The notes under the pieces were generated by a model. It was not told the DNA's origin. It did not search any database and saw only the letters and a program-made list of their open reading frames with translations. A stretch of 64,000 nt of DNA from Rehmannia glutinosa (taxonomy: Eukaryota > Streptophyta > Magnoliopsida > Lamiales > Orobanchaceae), in the NCBI GenBank assembly GCA_016081115.2, contig JABTTQ020001114.1:1-64000 (forward strand), in the 5' to 3' direction. Position numbers and translations under genes: made by a program. Shown here one piece after another: positions 22,192-32,400 of this stretch; position 1 is the stretch's first letter, and every line of letters begins with the position of its first letter.

Positions 22192-23465
22192 TGATCCGCC
22201 CGATTCCGTGTCGTCAAGCAAGACCCGAATAGAGGCCGGACCCGGCCCTATTCTAGGTTATCCTAGCAGACCGAGAATGTAAAGAGGCCGGTCGCCCCAA
22301 TCCCAGTCATCCCACCAGACTGGGTAGGTGCCCCGATCCGCCCGATTCCAGTCATCCCAGCCCTACCGGGAAGGTAAAGAGGCCGAGTTCGCCCCTAATC
22401 CCAGTGTCATCCCCGGACACGGGTAAAAGGCCCCGATCCGCCCAATTCCAGTCATCCCCCTGGGGTTCCAGTCTTCCTCGCATACCTGGCCGGTGCCAAC
22501 CTCACTGGACTAAAAGGATCGATCTTGTTCTATGCCGGACCTTCCCCGTCCCACACAGAAGGTACTAAAATATAGAGAAAACTCGAGGTTCTAAAGGACT
22601 ACATAGTGAGGTGAAGCAGGATCGACTAAAGGCATGGCAGTACTATTTCGGAAAAGGTGTGAAGGGACAATTCGTCTGGTCGGGACCACTGCACGATTTA
22701 ATGCATCCTAGGTAAGACTGCATTTGTGCATTTAATGCATCTAAGGCGCACGACCGCCATGCATTTAATGATCTAAGCGCACGACTGCCAGGCATGCATT
22801 TAATACATCCGGCACGACTGCTTTGCGGCATTCAATGCATCTAAGCGCGACGACTTTGTGCATTTAATACATCCAAGGCACAACCTTTGTGCATTCAATG
22901 CATCTAAAGCACGACGATGTGCATTTAATACATCCGCGCGCAAGACACATTGTGCATTTAATGCATCCTAGGTAAGACACTGCGTATTTAATGATCTAAG
23001 GTAAGACTGTTGTGCATTTAATGCATCCAGTAAGACTGTTGTGCAGCATTTAATGCATCCCAAAGAGACTGCTTGTGCATTTAATGCATCCTGCACAAGA
23101 CCTGCTTTGGGCTTTAAATGATCATCTTCGCTTGATGGGGACAGAGATTAACCAGACACGTGCGATCGACATTTAGTTACTCATTAAGCGGTCGGGAATA
23201 TATACCGACACCCGGATGGAAGAACCACTAGGAATAGACACATGGATAAAGAGGTCCTTATGGAGGGCTATAAATAAGAGCAAAAGGTAGAGATGAAGGA
23301 GCTTCTTTTTTCTTGGGATATTATTTTGTTGGTCTTTTATTTGAGTAAATCTTTAAATCAACCCTTACTAACTTGACCGCTTGAAATGCTAACACCGAGT
23401 CCTCCTAGTCTTGTGCGGGAGAGAGGGTGTTTAGGATCTTGAGCAGTTCGTTTTTGGACTAATCA
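22192..23465 (+). repeat. 3' LTR of the Tat-type element
   Basis: It starts TGATCCGCCCGATTCC after a purine tract and ends CTAATCA. It carries partial 60-bp sub-repeats with CCCGATCCGCCC and CCAGTCATCCC (22192-22460), the TTTAATGCAT minisatellite, and TATAAATA at 23269-23276. The exact start is inferred from the purine tract and TG. Confidence 0.8.
22690..23120 (+). repeat. LTR-internal minisatellite (TTTAATGCAT units), 3' copy
   Basis: About eleven units of the same 34-38 bp motif as at 470-890, with the core TTTAATGCATCC and a variable partner half. Confidence 0.85.
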
Positions 23466-24242
23466 ACCATAAACATAAACGTAAAGGAAATTTCTGTTGA
23501 TTTTTTAAAACTTCGTTGTCAGATAGCTGACTAAAGAATGTCGTTTCCTTTTCCATTAATTCCACTAACCCAAAATACAAGTCAAGAAAACGTTACTTTA
23601 TTTTCCTTTTCAATTATCTGACAATGTTAAAGTTGTTTTATTATGCTTAAACCCGAGAAATTTATTACATTTTGTATTAATTAGCATTAAATGCAATTGA
23701 ATAAAGTTAAATAATCAATGATTTATTGGGCTAAGTTTAAGATGACGTGTCTCACAGGTTGAAACGTTCTCCATCACCAAACACTAGTCGCATAATAGCA
23801 TTTATTTCGGACAAACTAGTCCTACTGTTGGCCACGATTTATTGATGAATATTATTACTATTTTATTTTACATAATTTGGAAAGGCTTCAATCTTAACTC
23901 GGCCAAATGCTATAACCGTGTAAATTGCATAATTGTGTTTGAGTTTAGTTTAATTATTGGTCTAGTAATCGAGCAGAACATTAGTAGAATTCGAGTAGTT
24001 TGATAATGTTAAGCATGTTATATTGATTTATAATAATTGAGTTGAGCTCAAAACAACTTTTACATATTTTCAGATAAAAATGTTATTTTCAAATTTGGTT
24101 CGTTATGTTACTAAGGAACCGAAATGAGCTCTAAATAATTGTTAATGATCGATTCTAAATTGAGTATCGAATAATTTGATGTTAACCCTATTAAGTACGC
24201 AACACATGTATATATATGTCCTTCTACTTTCATAATTGTCAC
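23466..24242. other. Intergenic AT-rich sequence, nothing recognised
   Basis: Right flank of the Tat-type element. Only short random frames are seen, with no clear repeat structure. Confidence 0.6.
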
Positions 24243-24250
24243 ATGTCATC

Positions 24251-24446
24251 CAGGGGCGTAGCTAGGGGGGTGCTACCCCGGCCCCCGACACACCCCAAAA
24301 TTTTTTTTATCCCGTTTTTTATGTGTAAAAAAAATGAAAAAAAAAATTATATGTGTTTTTTAAGGGGAAAAAATAATTGAGCAGTGAAATGGGGGAAGAA
24401 AATTTGAAATTTTAGGCAGAACCAATGAAATTTGGCTACGCTCCTG
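24251..24446. mobile_element. hAT-type MITE with perfect 8-bp target duplication
   Basis: Left end CAGGGGCGTAGC and right end GCTACGCTCCTG are inverted repeats with one mismatch. The same 8 bases, ATGTCATC, flank both sides (24243-24250 and 24447-24454). An 8-bp duplication and a CAGGGGCG-type terminus point to a hAT non-autonomous element. The 196-bp body has no coding sense. Confidence 0.88.
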
Positions 24447-24454
24447 ATGTCATC

Positions 24455-25540
24455 ATAACTAGTGGGGTAGAAGCAAGCACGAAATTAATGGCTCTCCTTA
24501 GCTTTCACCGTTCAAATTGTTGTAAAATTATAATCCCTATCCCTTTGGCACGGCAAATTCTCCAATTCTCTTTATGCTCTACTTGGGATATCACTCTTAT
24601 ATTGTGACCATATATTATGCAAAAGTTGCCATTTAATGCCTCCATATATTTGTAATTATATTGGGTTGTTAGAATAAAGATCCCTCAAAATCTTTGTTAT
24701 TGAATTGTCATTTAACTAATCTCATATTATTATCGCATATTGCCATAATTTTTAATTGTTCCTTTCAATAAAATGATTCGTCCACATATTATACATATTT
24801 AGACCAAATCAAGAGTGTAAGAATGTTGGCTTAAATTATGGGGCCTAATATGGAAAGGAGCAATTCCATTAAAAGAAAAGTCTTTGTATATTGCTTGAAA
24901 AAATTAAAAAAATGACATTTTAAATGAAATATTAATTAAGACCAGCATGTAGCTCAAAGTGGTATTACTCACGAAAGAGTGTTGACGAGGGTTCGAACTT
25001 GTATCTTTCAATTTCTTTGAAATTTTTCCACTCCACTCCAACCAATACTATCAACTTATAAAAAAAAAATATTAATTAAAATTATGGATAATCACAAAAA
25101 CCGCAACTAAGATCGTGGTTAATTACAAAAAAAAACCTAGAAAGTTTTGAAAATTACAAAAACCATTAAAATTTGATTATGTAATACACCGCCTTCATAG
25201 GAAAAATCATTTCAAACACTCTATTAGATTTGTAAAATATTACAATTACCATTGCATTTAACACAAAATCAAATCTCAAAATTTTTCTTTTTTGAGATTT
25301 TCTTTCTGGTTTTCTTATAATTAACTCAAACTCCAGGGTAATTTTTGTAATTATCCTAAAGTAGAGAATGCACCTTCCCCAAGCCCATAAATCTTGCTAC
25401 TCAGTCCTACCGCCTCTAGAAAAACCCAGCGATAAGAAAAAAAAGTAAAAAAGGAAAACCCTTTGGCGTATAAACTAAGAAATCCTCACCATACAGGAAA
25501 CCCAAAACAAACCCTACGCAAATCCATTCTCTGAATCTCC
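24455..25540. other. Intergenic, upstream of SAUR, with a diverged repeat
   Basis: AT-rich. Around 25085-25365 there are diverged copies of the ACAAAAACC/TAATTACAAAA repeat family seen elsewhere in the window. No gene is seen. Confidence 0.5.
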
Positions 25541-25542
25541 TC

Positions 25543-25550
25543 CTATATAA
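25543..25550 (+). promoter_or_regulatory. TATA box of the SAUR gene
   Basis: CCTATATAAGC lies about 275 bp before the start codon, with a T/C-rich transcript leader after it. Confidence 0.6.
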
Positions 25551-25650
25551 GCACAATTACCCTCTTCTGTTTTCATTCTTCAAATCCAACTCCAAATCAG
25601 AAAAAAAAAAAAAATCATATGCGTTACAGTGTTGTTACAAGTCATATACC

Positions 25651-25752
25651 ATGAGCAATATCCCCAGATCTCTAACCGACTCCGATCTAACCCTCTTCAT
25701 CCTCGCCATCTCGGCATCTGATCCTTGGCCCTTTTCTGTTTTCTTCTTCTAG
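25651..25752 (+). promoter_or_regulatory. Upstream ORF (33 codons) in the SAUR leader
   Basis: An ATG at 25651 opens MSNIPRSLTDSDLTLFILAI and stops at TAG (25750-25752), 65 bp before the SAUR ATG. It lies downstream of the TATA box, so it should be in the transcript. It could lower translation of the main ORF. No conservation can be judged here. Confidence 0.45.
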
Positions 25753-25817
25753 TAGTATTAGAGCTCTCGATTTTTTTTTTGTTGTATATATCCGTTCGTA
25801 TTTGTACATACAGATCG

Positions 25818-26201
25818 ATGAATTGCTCGATTAGTAAGATCGAAAGCAGAGATAAAAGCGGTCGTCTGATTAAATTTCATCTACATATGCCGCACGCTAA
25901 TTTTCACCACCACGGCGGTGGGGGGAGACGGGAGGCGAGGAGTATTCCGAAGGGATGCTTGGCGGTGACCGTCGGGCAAGGGGATGAACAGCGGCGATTT
26001 GTGATTCCGGTGGTGTACGTGAACCACCCGTTGTTTACGCAGCTGCTGAAGGAGGCAGAGGACGAGTACGGATTCGATCAGAAGGGTCCGATCAATATTC
26101 CGTGCCACGTGGAGGAGTTTTGTCATGTTAGGGGTCTGATTGATAAAGAAACGTCGTCGCATCACCACCACCACCACCAATTTCTGTGCTTCAAGGCGTG
26201 A
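25818..26201 (+). CDS. SAUR family auxin-responsive protein
   Basis: An intronless gene of 127 codons. The SAUR core reads IPKGCLAVTVGQGDEQRRFV, then IPVVYVNHPLFTQLLKEAED and EYGFDQKGPINIPCHVEEF, which is the family signature. The N-terminus (MNCSISKIESRDKSGRLI) is basic and a Gly/His-rich stretch precedes the core. The C-terminus has a run of six His. SAUR proteins respond to auxin and other cues and promote cell expansion by restraining PP2C.D phosphatases at the plasma membrane (family knowledge). Its sequence resembles the SAUR32-like group, though I am unsure of the subgroup. The start is the first ATG in frame; the frame upstream opens only with a TTG. A TATA box and a short upstream ORF precede it and AATAAA follows. 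Confidence 0.92.
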   Translation: MNCSISKIESRDKSGRLIKFHLHMPHANFHHHGGGGRREARSIPKGCLAVTVGQGDEQRRFVIPVVYVNHPLFTQLLKEAEDEYGFDQKGPINIPCHVEEFCHVRGLIDKETSSHHHHHHQFLCFKA

Positions 26202-26367
26202 TGCTTTTTCACGTGTTGTGTAAATTGGTGGTTGAATTTGTTAGGGGATTTGAGTTGATTTGGTGAAGAATTGAAATTGCTTTTTCTTTTGATTTTGTTT
26301 CTTTTCTGGAAGAAGAAAATTTTGATTGTTTTATATTGATTTATGAATATTGTGCCATTCCTTGAAA

Positions 26368-26373
26368 AATAAA
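26368..26373 (+). terminator. Poly(A) signal-like AATAAA after SAUR
   Basis: AATAAA lies about 165 bp after the stop codon, in a T-rich 3' region. Confidence 0.4.
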
Positions 26374-28300
26374 AGAAGCTTTTCATTTTTATTTTTTTGA
26401 GAATTTTCCTAATCTTGATTGCTTTAGGCTTAAAGATATTAGTGAGATTAGTTTGTTTAGATTGTGGCTTTTATGAATTAAATTTACAAAATTTACTAAT
26501 TTTTGAATGATAATTTTGAGATTTTACAAAATCGTTTACTCATTATAATTTGAAAGAGCAATATAGAATTCGTGTAATTCTTATATAATTTTTTACTATT
26601 AGTTGTATTAATAGTGTTTATATTATCCACCCAAGAATGTTGATTGCTTAAAGTCATTTCGTGGTAAATGATGATTCTTTTTCATGCGAATTCATTTAAT
26701 GCATATCTTTACTCTCAGCATTAAATGACTTTATGAAATGGAATGAATGAATTAATGAGAAGTGTATATCAGTATATTATATAGGTATATATAAATATAA
26801 ATCCAAATTTGGTAATCCCTACAAGATTAGTTTAACAAACATTTTTCTCATTTATTTCGTTTTTTTAGGTCCTTCTATTTCCTTAACTTATTCTTCAAAC
26901 TCTGTAAAAAATAAAAGGACACAAATAACCAATATATATCTGTGTTGTTTTCTTTGTGCTCAAGAATTCATATTCATATGATTATGTGCGTTACAACTGA
27001 CCAATAAGGTTAGAGCTGTGGGTCCCGGTATCAGATTGTCATCCGCTTTTGTCCTTTTTAGGCATGTTTTTTATTTTTATATTTTCTAGGTAGAGAGTTG
27101 TGAAATGTATAGATTGTTTTGGGGTGGTTACAAATATCTGGAGTCTCCATTTAAGAAAAATAACATTAAAAAAGACTATATTATGTATAATTGATATCTC
27201 TTGACGGTTGAAACATCACTACTTGTCCGTGTGGAGAAGATATTGATTTTTAAACTATGAAAATAAGTACTTTGAAACCTCCATCGAAAAAACATAAATT
27301 TTGAATTTTTTATTTTTACAAGTTCTTCAAAAATATATTTTGGGAAACATTAACTGATTTATAATTTCTTAAATTAATAATATAGAGTAATTATTTAAAC
27401 TAGATCAACTATAATGAACTCTATATTGAAAGAGTAAATTTTTAATAGTAAATTAATTTTATTAATAATTGTAATAAATAGATTTTAAATAAATAACACT
27501 TTCAGAAAGGCTGAAAAGACCTTAAAATAAAATTGTATGATGGTCATTTGAGATTTTTTTAACTTAAATAGAAAAAATGACAATATTAAATAGTCAGAGG
27601 TCAAGGAATATTTCTAACCTTTAGGTGTTTTCATTTTCTTGGTGCCAACTATCGAATGAACTGTAAACAACTAGAAGTCTGTAAGACTGGAACAATGTCA
27701 TGTTTTCTAGTATTTCTTCTTTTTCTCCCCATAAAGTGGGAAGCTTTCATAAAGCGGAATCATTTGACTTTGAGCTTTTAAAAATGATGACTATTATTTT
27801 TATGAATTCAGAAATTTGCCTTTGCTTTGCACCTGAAATTAAGGAATTAGATGCTATTTATACACACACATATATACAAATACACAAAGTGTATTTAACC
27901 TTTGTATGTTGTAGGTATAGTTTTGTCAATAATTTTTTTTTAAATAAATGGAATCATTAAACGCCTTCATTTTTGCACCTCTATTTTATTTTAACAGATA
28001 GTTTTACAAGATAATATGTTTTTGTAATTCTTAAAGAATAATTGTTCAGACTAGTTAGCCATATGCAAAAATCGAAATTAGATTCATTCCATCATCGTTA
28101 TTAAAAATCTCCGTAGCCCTGACGATTAGATCCCCCGCGCGCTAGATTCCTCTTGTCTCCGCCTGCAGATTTTTCTTCGATTCGACAGACTCGCCTATTT
28201 CTACCAGCGCAGCCTAATCTCCCGTCCGACAATAGCCGACACTTTTTATAACAATGCTTGCAATAAAAGGGAATAACAATTATGGTAGCTTTTGCCCTAG
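26374..28300. other. Intergenic, AT-rich, with small inverted repeats
   Basis: Around 26651-26745, AAAGTCATTT and CATTAAATGACTTT form inverted ends of a possible small MITE. At 28085-28260 there is a C-rich segment with GCGCGCTAGATTCC, loosely related to segments at 43826-43930 and 57290-57480. An open frame of 86 codons at 27700-27960 has no recognisable content. Confidence 0.45.
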
Positions 28301-28309
28301 TTTAGATAA

Positions 28310-28600
28310 TTTTGGCATGATTTGGGCCCAACGAGAACATTAAGGATGAACCAGTGTCCATTGCCAGGCGTAAGAACTCATTGGGTTGCCCGAAATTACG
28401 CAAATGTGGGCGTTCTTATTATGATATCCAAATCACGGGCCTAAAGCTCGACGTTCTTGAAATATGCCGATATCACTACTAACCAATAAGCTATAAACTG
28501 TATGGAATCCAGCCCAAGTTCATCTACACAAAGCCCAGTTAACAAAGCGAACTCTTATATGCAAGCCCAGTCCACCTGCCTCATGTCAATCACGTGTCAC
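28310..28600 (+). promoter_or_regulatory. Promoter region of the MutS2-like gene: GGGCC/AGCCCA cluster and G-box
   Basis: Five TGGGCC- or AGCCCA-type motifs (site II / TCP-like) lie between 28320 and 28570. A CACGTG G-box is at 28591-28596, followed by TTGACG. Site II motifs are common upstream of plant housekeeping and organelle-function genes. Confidence 0.4.
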
Positions 28601-28879
28601 ATTGACGTTTGTTTTGAGGTTGCAACGTGTTAAATAGAACAGGCTTAAAATACAAAAAGTATAGGGGAGGTACGTAAAATTTCCCCATAGTTTGTGGATC
28701 GATAAAATATCTCAACAAAAATTAGGGGAAAACAAATTATTAAAAAATAAATAATAAATAAAGAAAAGGTGCCAGACGCTGAGAGACAGACTCCTCCGAG
28801 TCCAAGGCAGCCTAATCCAAATTCATTTCCCTCCTTTTATCCCAATTTCATCTTCAATTTCACCATTTCCACATGCACA

Positions 28880-29237
28880 ATGCCTTCACTCCCACTTCTT
28901 CAGAAATTTTCTCCTTTACCTTTTCCTATCACGACTTTCGGAATCTCCACCGCCGCCGCCGGGAGCACAACCACCACTCAGTTTATTCAATTTCAGTTCA
29001 AAACTCCTCAAAATTTGTTCGGCAAACGTTTAGTAGCAGTAGCAGTAGCAGTTTCCGGAAACCGAAGCGTGAATAGCGACCAACCGTCTGTAGTTTTAGA
29101 CAGCCTCAGAGTTTTGCAATGGGATCAGCTCTGTGATTGCGTCGCTTCCTTCGCCGGCACCTCACTCGGCAAACAAGCCACCAAGGTCTGTGCACAGTAC
29201 AATGATTATATGCAGTAATTACGTATCTAAGTATGTT

Positions 29238-29274
<37 letters not shown>

Positions 29275-29440
29275 TGTATCAGTTCACAATTGAATACGGT
29301 CCACGTTTGAATATTGATGCTGTTGTTGCCAGCTTACCACATACCAATAATTTGACTTGCAACACCACCGTCTCGTAATTTATTATGCATGATTTAGAGT
29401 AGATATTTATTTGAGAACTGATTGAATATACGTATATATA

Positions 29441-29480
<40 letters not shown>

Positions 29481-32400
29481 ATATCTACTCTCATAGTTAT
29501 CTTTGAATGTCGTGTGGTGCCATGATTATGTCTAGTCCCTTTGTCCGCTACTGAATGCCTGTTGCAGTTGGTATTGTGCCTGCTAACTTTGCTCTTTTCG
29601 TTTTATGATTCTTTTGCATGTATTAGTGAGAGATTTAGTTGGTTTGTAAAAATATTTTGAGATTAACATCCGGAATGTTATTTATACTGAAGTTTTATCA
29701 TATCGAATATCAATATGATAAGTTTGTAAGGAGATTATACAATTTGATCCTGCTTCACATTCAAGTTAACAAAGGTAGCATATGATAATTATGACATTTT
29801 TCATTTTCTTTTTGTTTATTTCATTATATGTTGTTATTTTCACGTGTGCAGGAGCAACTATGGAATTTGGACAAAGCGTATGAAAGTAGCATAAGACTGC
29901 TGGAGGAGACCGAAGCAGCTGTGGAGATGCACAATTATGGGGCCATGATGGATTTTACTGGCATCGATGTTGATTTGGTATGATAAAATTCATCCTAGTT
30001 TTTGCTATCAGGCCTCAGTTCAAATAGCTTTGTGTATGAGATATTCTATAGTTGGACCTTGTAGGAATACAATTCCTCGAGATGTTTATTGATTGTTAAT
30101 TATATTTCATCTCTTTTCTCATGATTCTCAATTACAACTAGAAGTTTTGTTCAGCAAGCAAATGCGAAGAATTCGTTTCCATCTCAATTTCCTTCATAGT
30201 AAGCAAGAGATCCAAATGGATGGTTAATAAAACTGATCCTGTCTTTTCTTGAAGGTTGAAACCGGCTTAAAATGTGCTCGTAGTGGTTTTCCTTTGAGTG
30301 GGAGTGAAGCGATTGCACTTGCAGCTCTACTACAATTTGCAGAAGCGCTGCAATTAAATGTCAAAGCTGCAATAAAGGAAGATTCAGATTGGTTTAGGAG
30401 GTTTATGCCTCTATCAGAACTGGTATTATAGTTATTGGATGACTTCTAGTGTTGACTTGGATTGTCTAATAATATGCCAATATACTTATTGCCAAATAAT
30501 TTAATTGCAGATCATGGAATTAGTTATAAGTCAGCCTCTGATCAAGTTTATACAGCAAATTATAGATGAAGATGGCTCAGTAAAAGATTCTGCGGTTTGT
30601 TCTTAAATTTATCGCAATAATAGTTGTTGTAATTTACCATCAGTTTGTTTCATAGCTTTTTCCTGTTCAGAGTTCAAGCTTGAGACATGCCCGTGATCAA
30701 GTGCGGTTTATTGAGAGAAAGGTAAAACTATATATTTTATGTTGAGTATTGTAACTGAGATGATGTAAAATTTCAAGTTATTGGGTTTGGTTACATGAGT
30801 TTGGTGGGTTTGTTTCATATGAAGTTGGCTGTCATTTGGAAGTTGACAGGGTCTGTCTGAGGGTGCCTGATTGCGACTTATTTTATTGCCTTCCTTATTC
30901 AGATATACCAGTTGATGGAAAGCATGATTAGAAATGAAAGTAAAGAAACATCTACCCTGGTAAGCTCTTCCCTTTCAATAAAACATATGTTCTCATTTAT
31001 ATAACTTTTGTTGTTCATCTCCAAATTGTTTCTTATATATATAGAATTATTATAGCAAAGTTTCAAAGCTTTATTTGTAATTTTTTCTCTTAATACATTG
31101 AAACTTTGCTTTTCTGTACAGGAAATATGTAATATTGATGGCAGATGGTGCATAAAGTCAGGCATTGATACGCGCCCAACTTTTGAAGGACTATTGTTGG
31201 CAAGGTGCGTCAAATTCTTTCAACTTTTTTTCTTCACTTCATAGTTAAGAACATGGGATGTGCTACCTCTAATTTTATATTTGTTTTTCCTTTTTGTCAA
31301 TTACCTTTTAAGTTATGACGATGATGTTGCAGATTTTATAGCACAGATACCAAATCAGTTAGAGTTTTGCAATTCTTGAAAGTTTTACTCTACGAGGAAG
31401 TCATTTGACTCTTAAGTTGCATGAAGTGATGATATCCTCACGTGCTTTCCATATGTCAACTTTAAGCTAATTATGATGCTTCAATTGAACATCATAAAAC
31501 ATCTTTGCACATTTATTTTAAGTGTCGTTGAAATGTCTATGTGGAAAGACAAAGATATTTATCTTTTGTAACTATTGTTGCATCGTATTTTTCGGGTAAG
31601 GCATTACATCATATCTCAGTTTCATGTTAAACTGAAAGAAGTATTTTCCATTTTGACCATCCAAAAATTGCATACGCATTTCTCTATTACTCTGGTATAC
31701 CATGAGTTATAGTCCTTATATACTTCTTGTCATCAAAGATTCAAGATTAGTTATTTGAACTCATGCTTGCTGCCGCGATTCTTTTATTACTCCTGGGAAA
31801 TAATACTTTACTATAGTGGTTCAGGTGCAGGAAGTCTAGTAGAACCACTCTCTGCTGTTCCCCTAAATGATGAGCTGCAACAAGCAAGGGAGTCTGTGGC
31901 GAAGGCAGAGGCGGAGGTGTTGTTGAAGATAACCAAGAAGGTTTTGACAATATTATTGAGCTCTTGCACTTTTCTGCTATTTAAACTTAAAAGAAATAGT
32001 AGTGTAGTTTATGTTCTCCATTTCTTTTACAGATACAAGTGGATTTTGATGACATTGTACATGTGTTAAGCAGCATGATTCAGATAGACGTGGTACGCAT
32101 CAAGGACCTCAGTTCTGAGCTTCTGGTGTAAACTACTGATAGCCTCCTCTCTCTGGAAATTATTTTTCTTCCTGACATGGCTCTGATGAAATGCTGTTTT
32201 TCTTGGTGACACTGATATGCACAAAAAAAGCTTCTTTCAGTATGATTTGATGACATCGGAAAAGTTACAGTTAATGATAAATTGAAAAAATCATGTCTAG
32301 TTCTGTAGGTTGACTGGCTGCCAAGTTGATTTTTGCTGTGTTTGCAAATGAATGTTACCATTTGACCTTTGATGTTTGGAGAAGCATCTTGTCAGAATGT

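Larger units (their letters stand above)
1..23465 (+). mobile_element. Tat-type Ty3/gypsy LTR retrotransposon (degenerate, host of a nested element)
   Basis: Two long related sequences bound this element: a 5' LTR truncated or scrambled at the window start (homology clear from about 100 to 1253) and a 3' LTR at about 22192-23465. A primer-binding-like TGGCGCC follows the 5' LTR. Gag, aspartic protease, reverse transcriptase, RNase H and integrase remnants follow on + in Ty3/gypsy order. The coding part is split at 5294-17007 by a younger - strand element. Two tandem arrays and an antisense ORF lie between integrase and the 3' LTR, an arrangement typical of the Tat/Ogre/Retand lineage. Every reading frame is broken, so the copy is not autonomous. 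The lineage call rests on PR, RT and IN wording plus the 3' architecture and needs an RT tree to confirm. Confidence 0.85.

Noticed and set aside
25881..26180. 99-codon frame on - opposite SAUR
   Set aside because: Shadow of the SAUR coding sequence, with His codons read as Val/Met runs.
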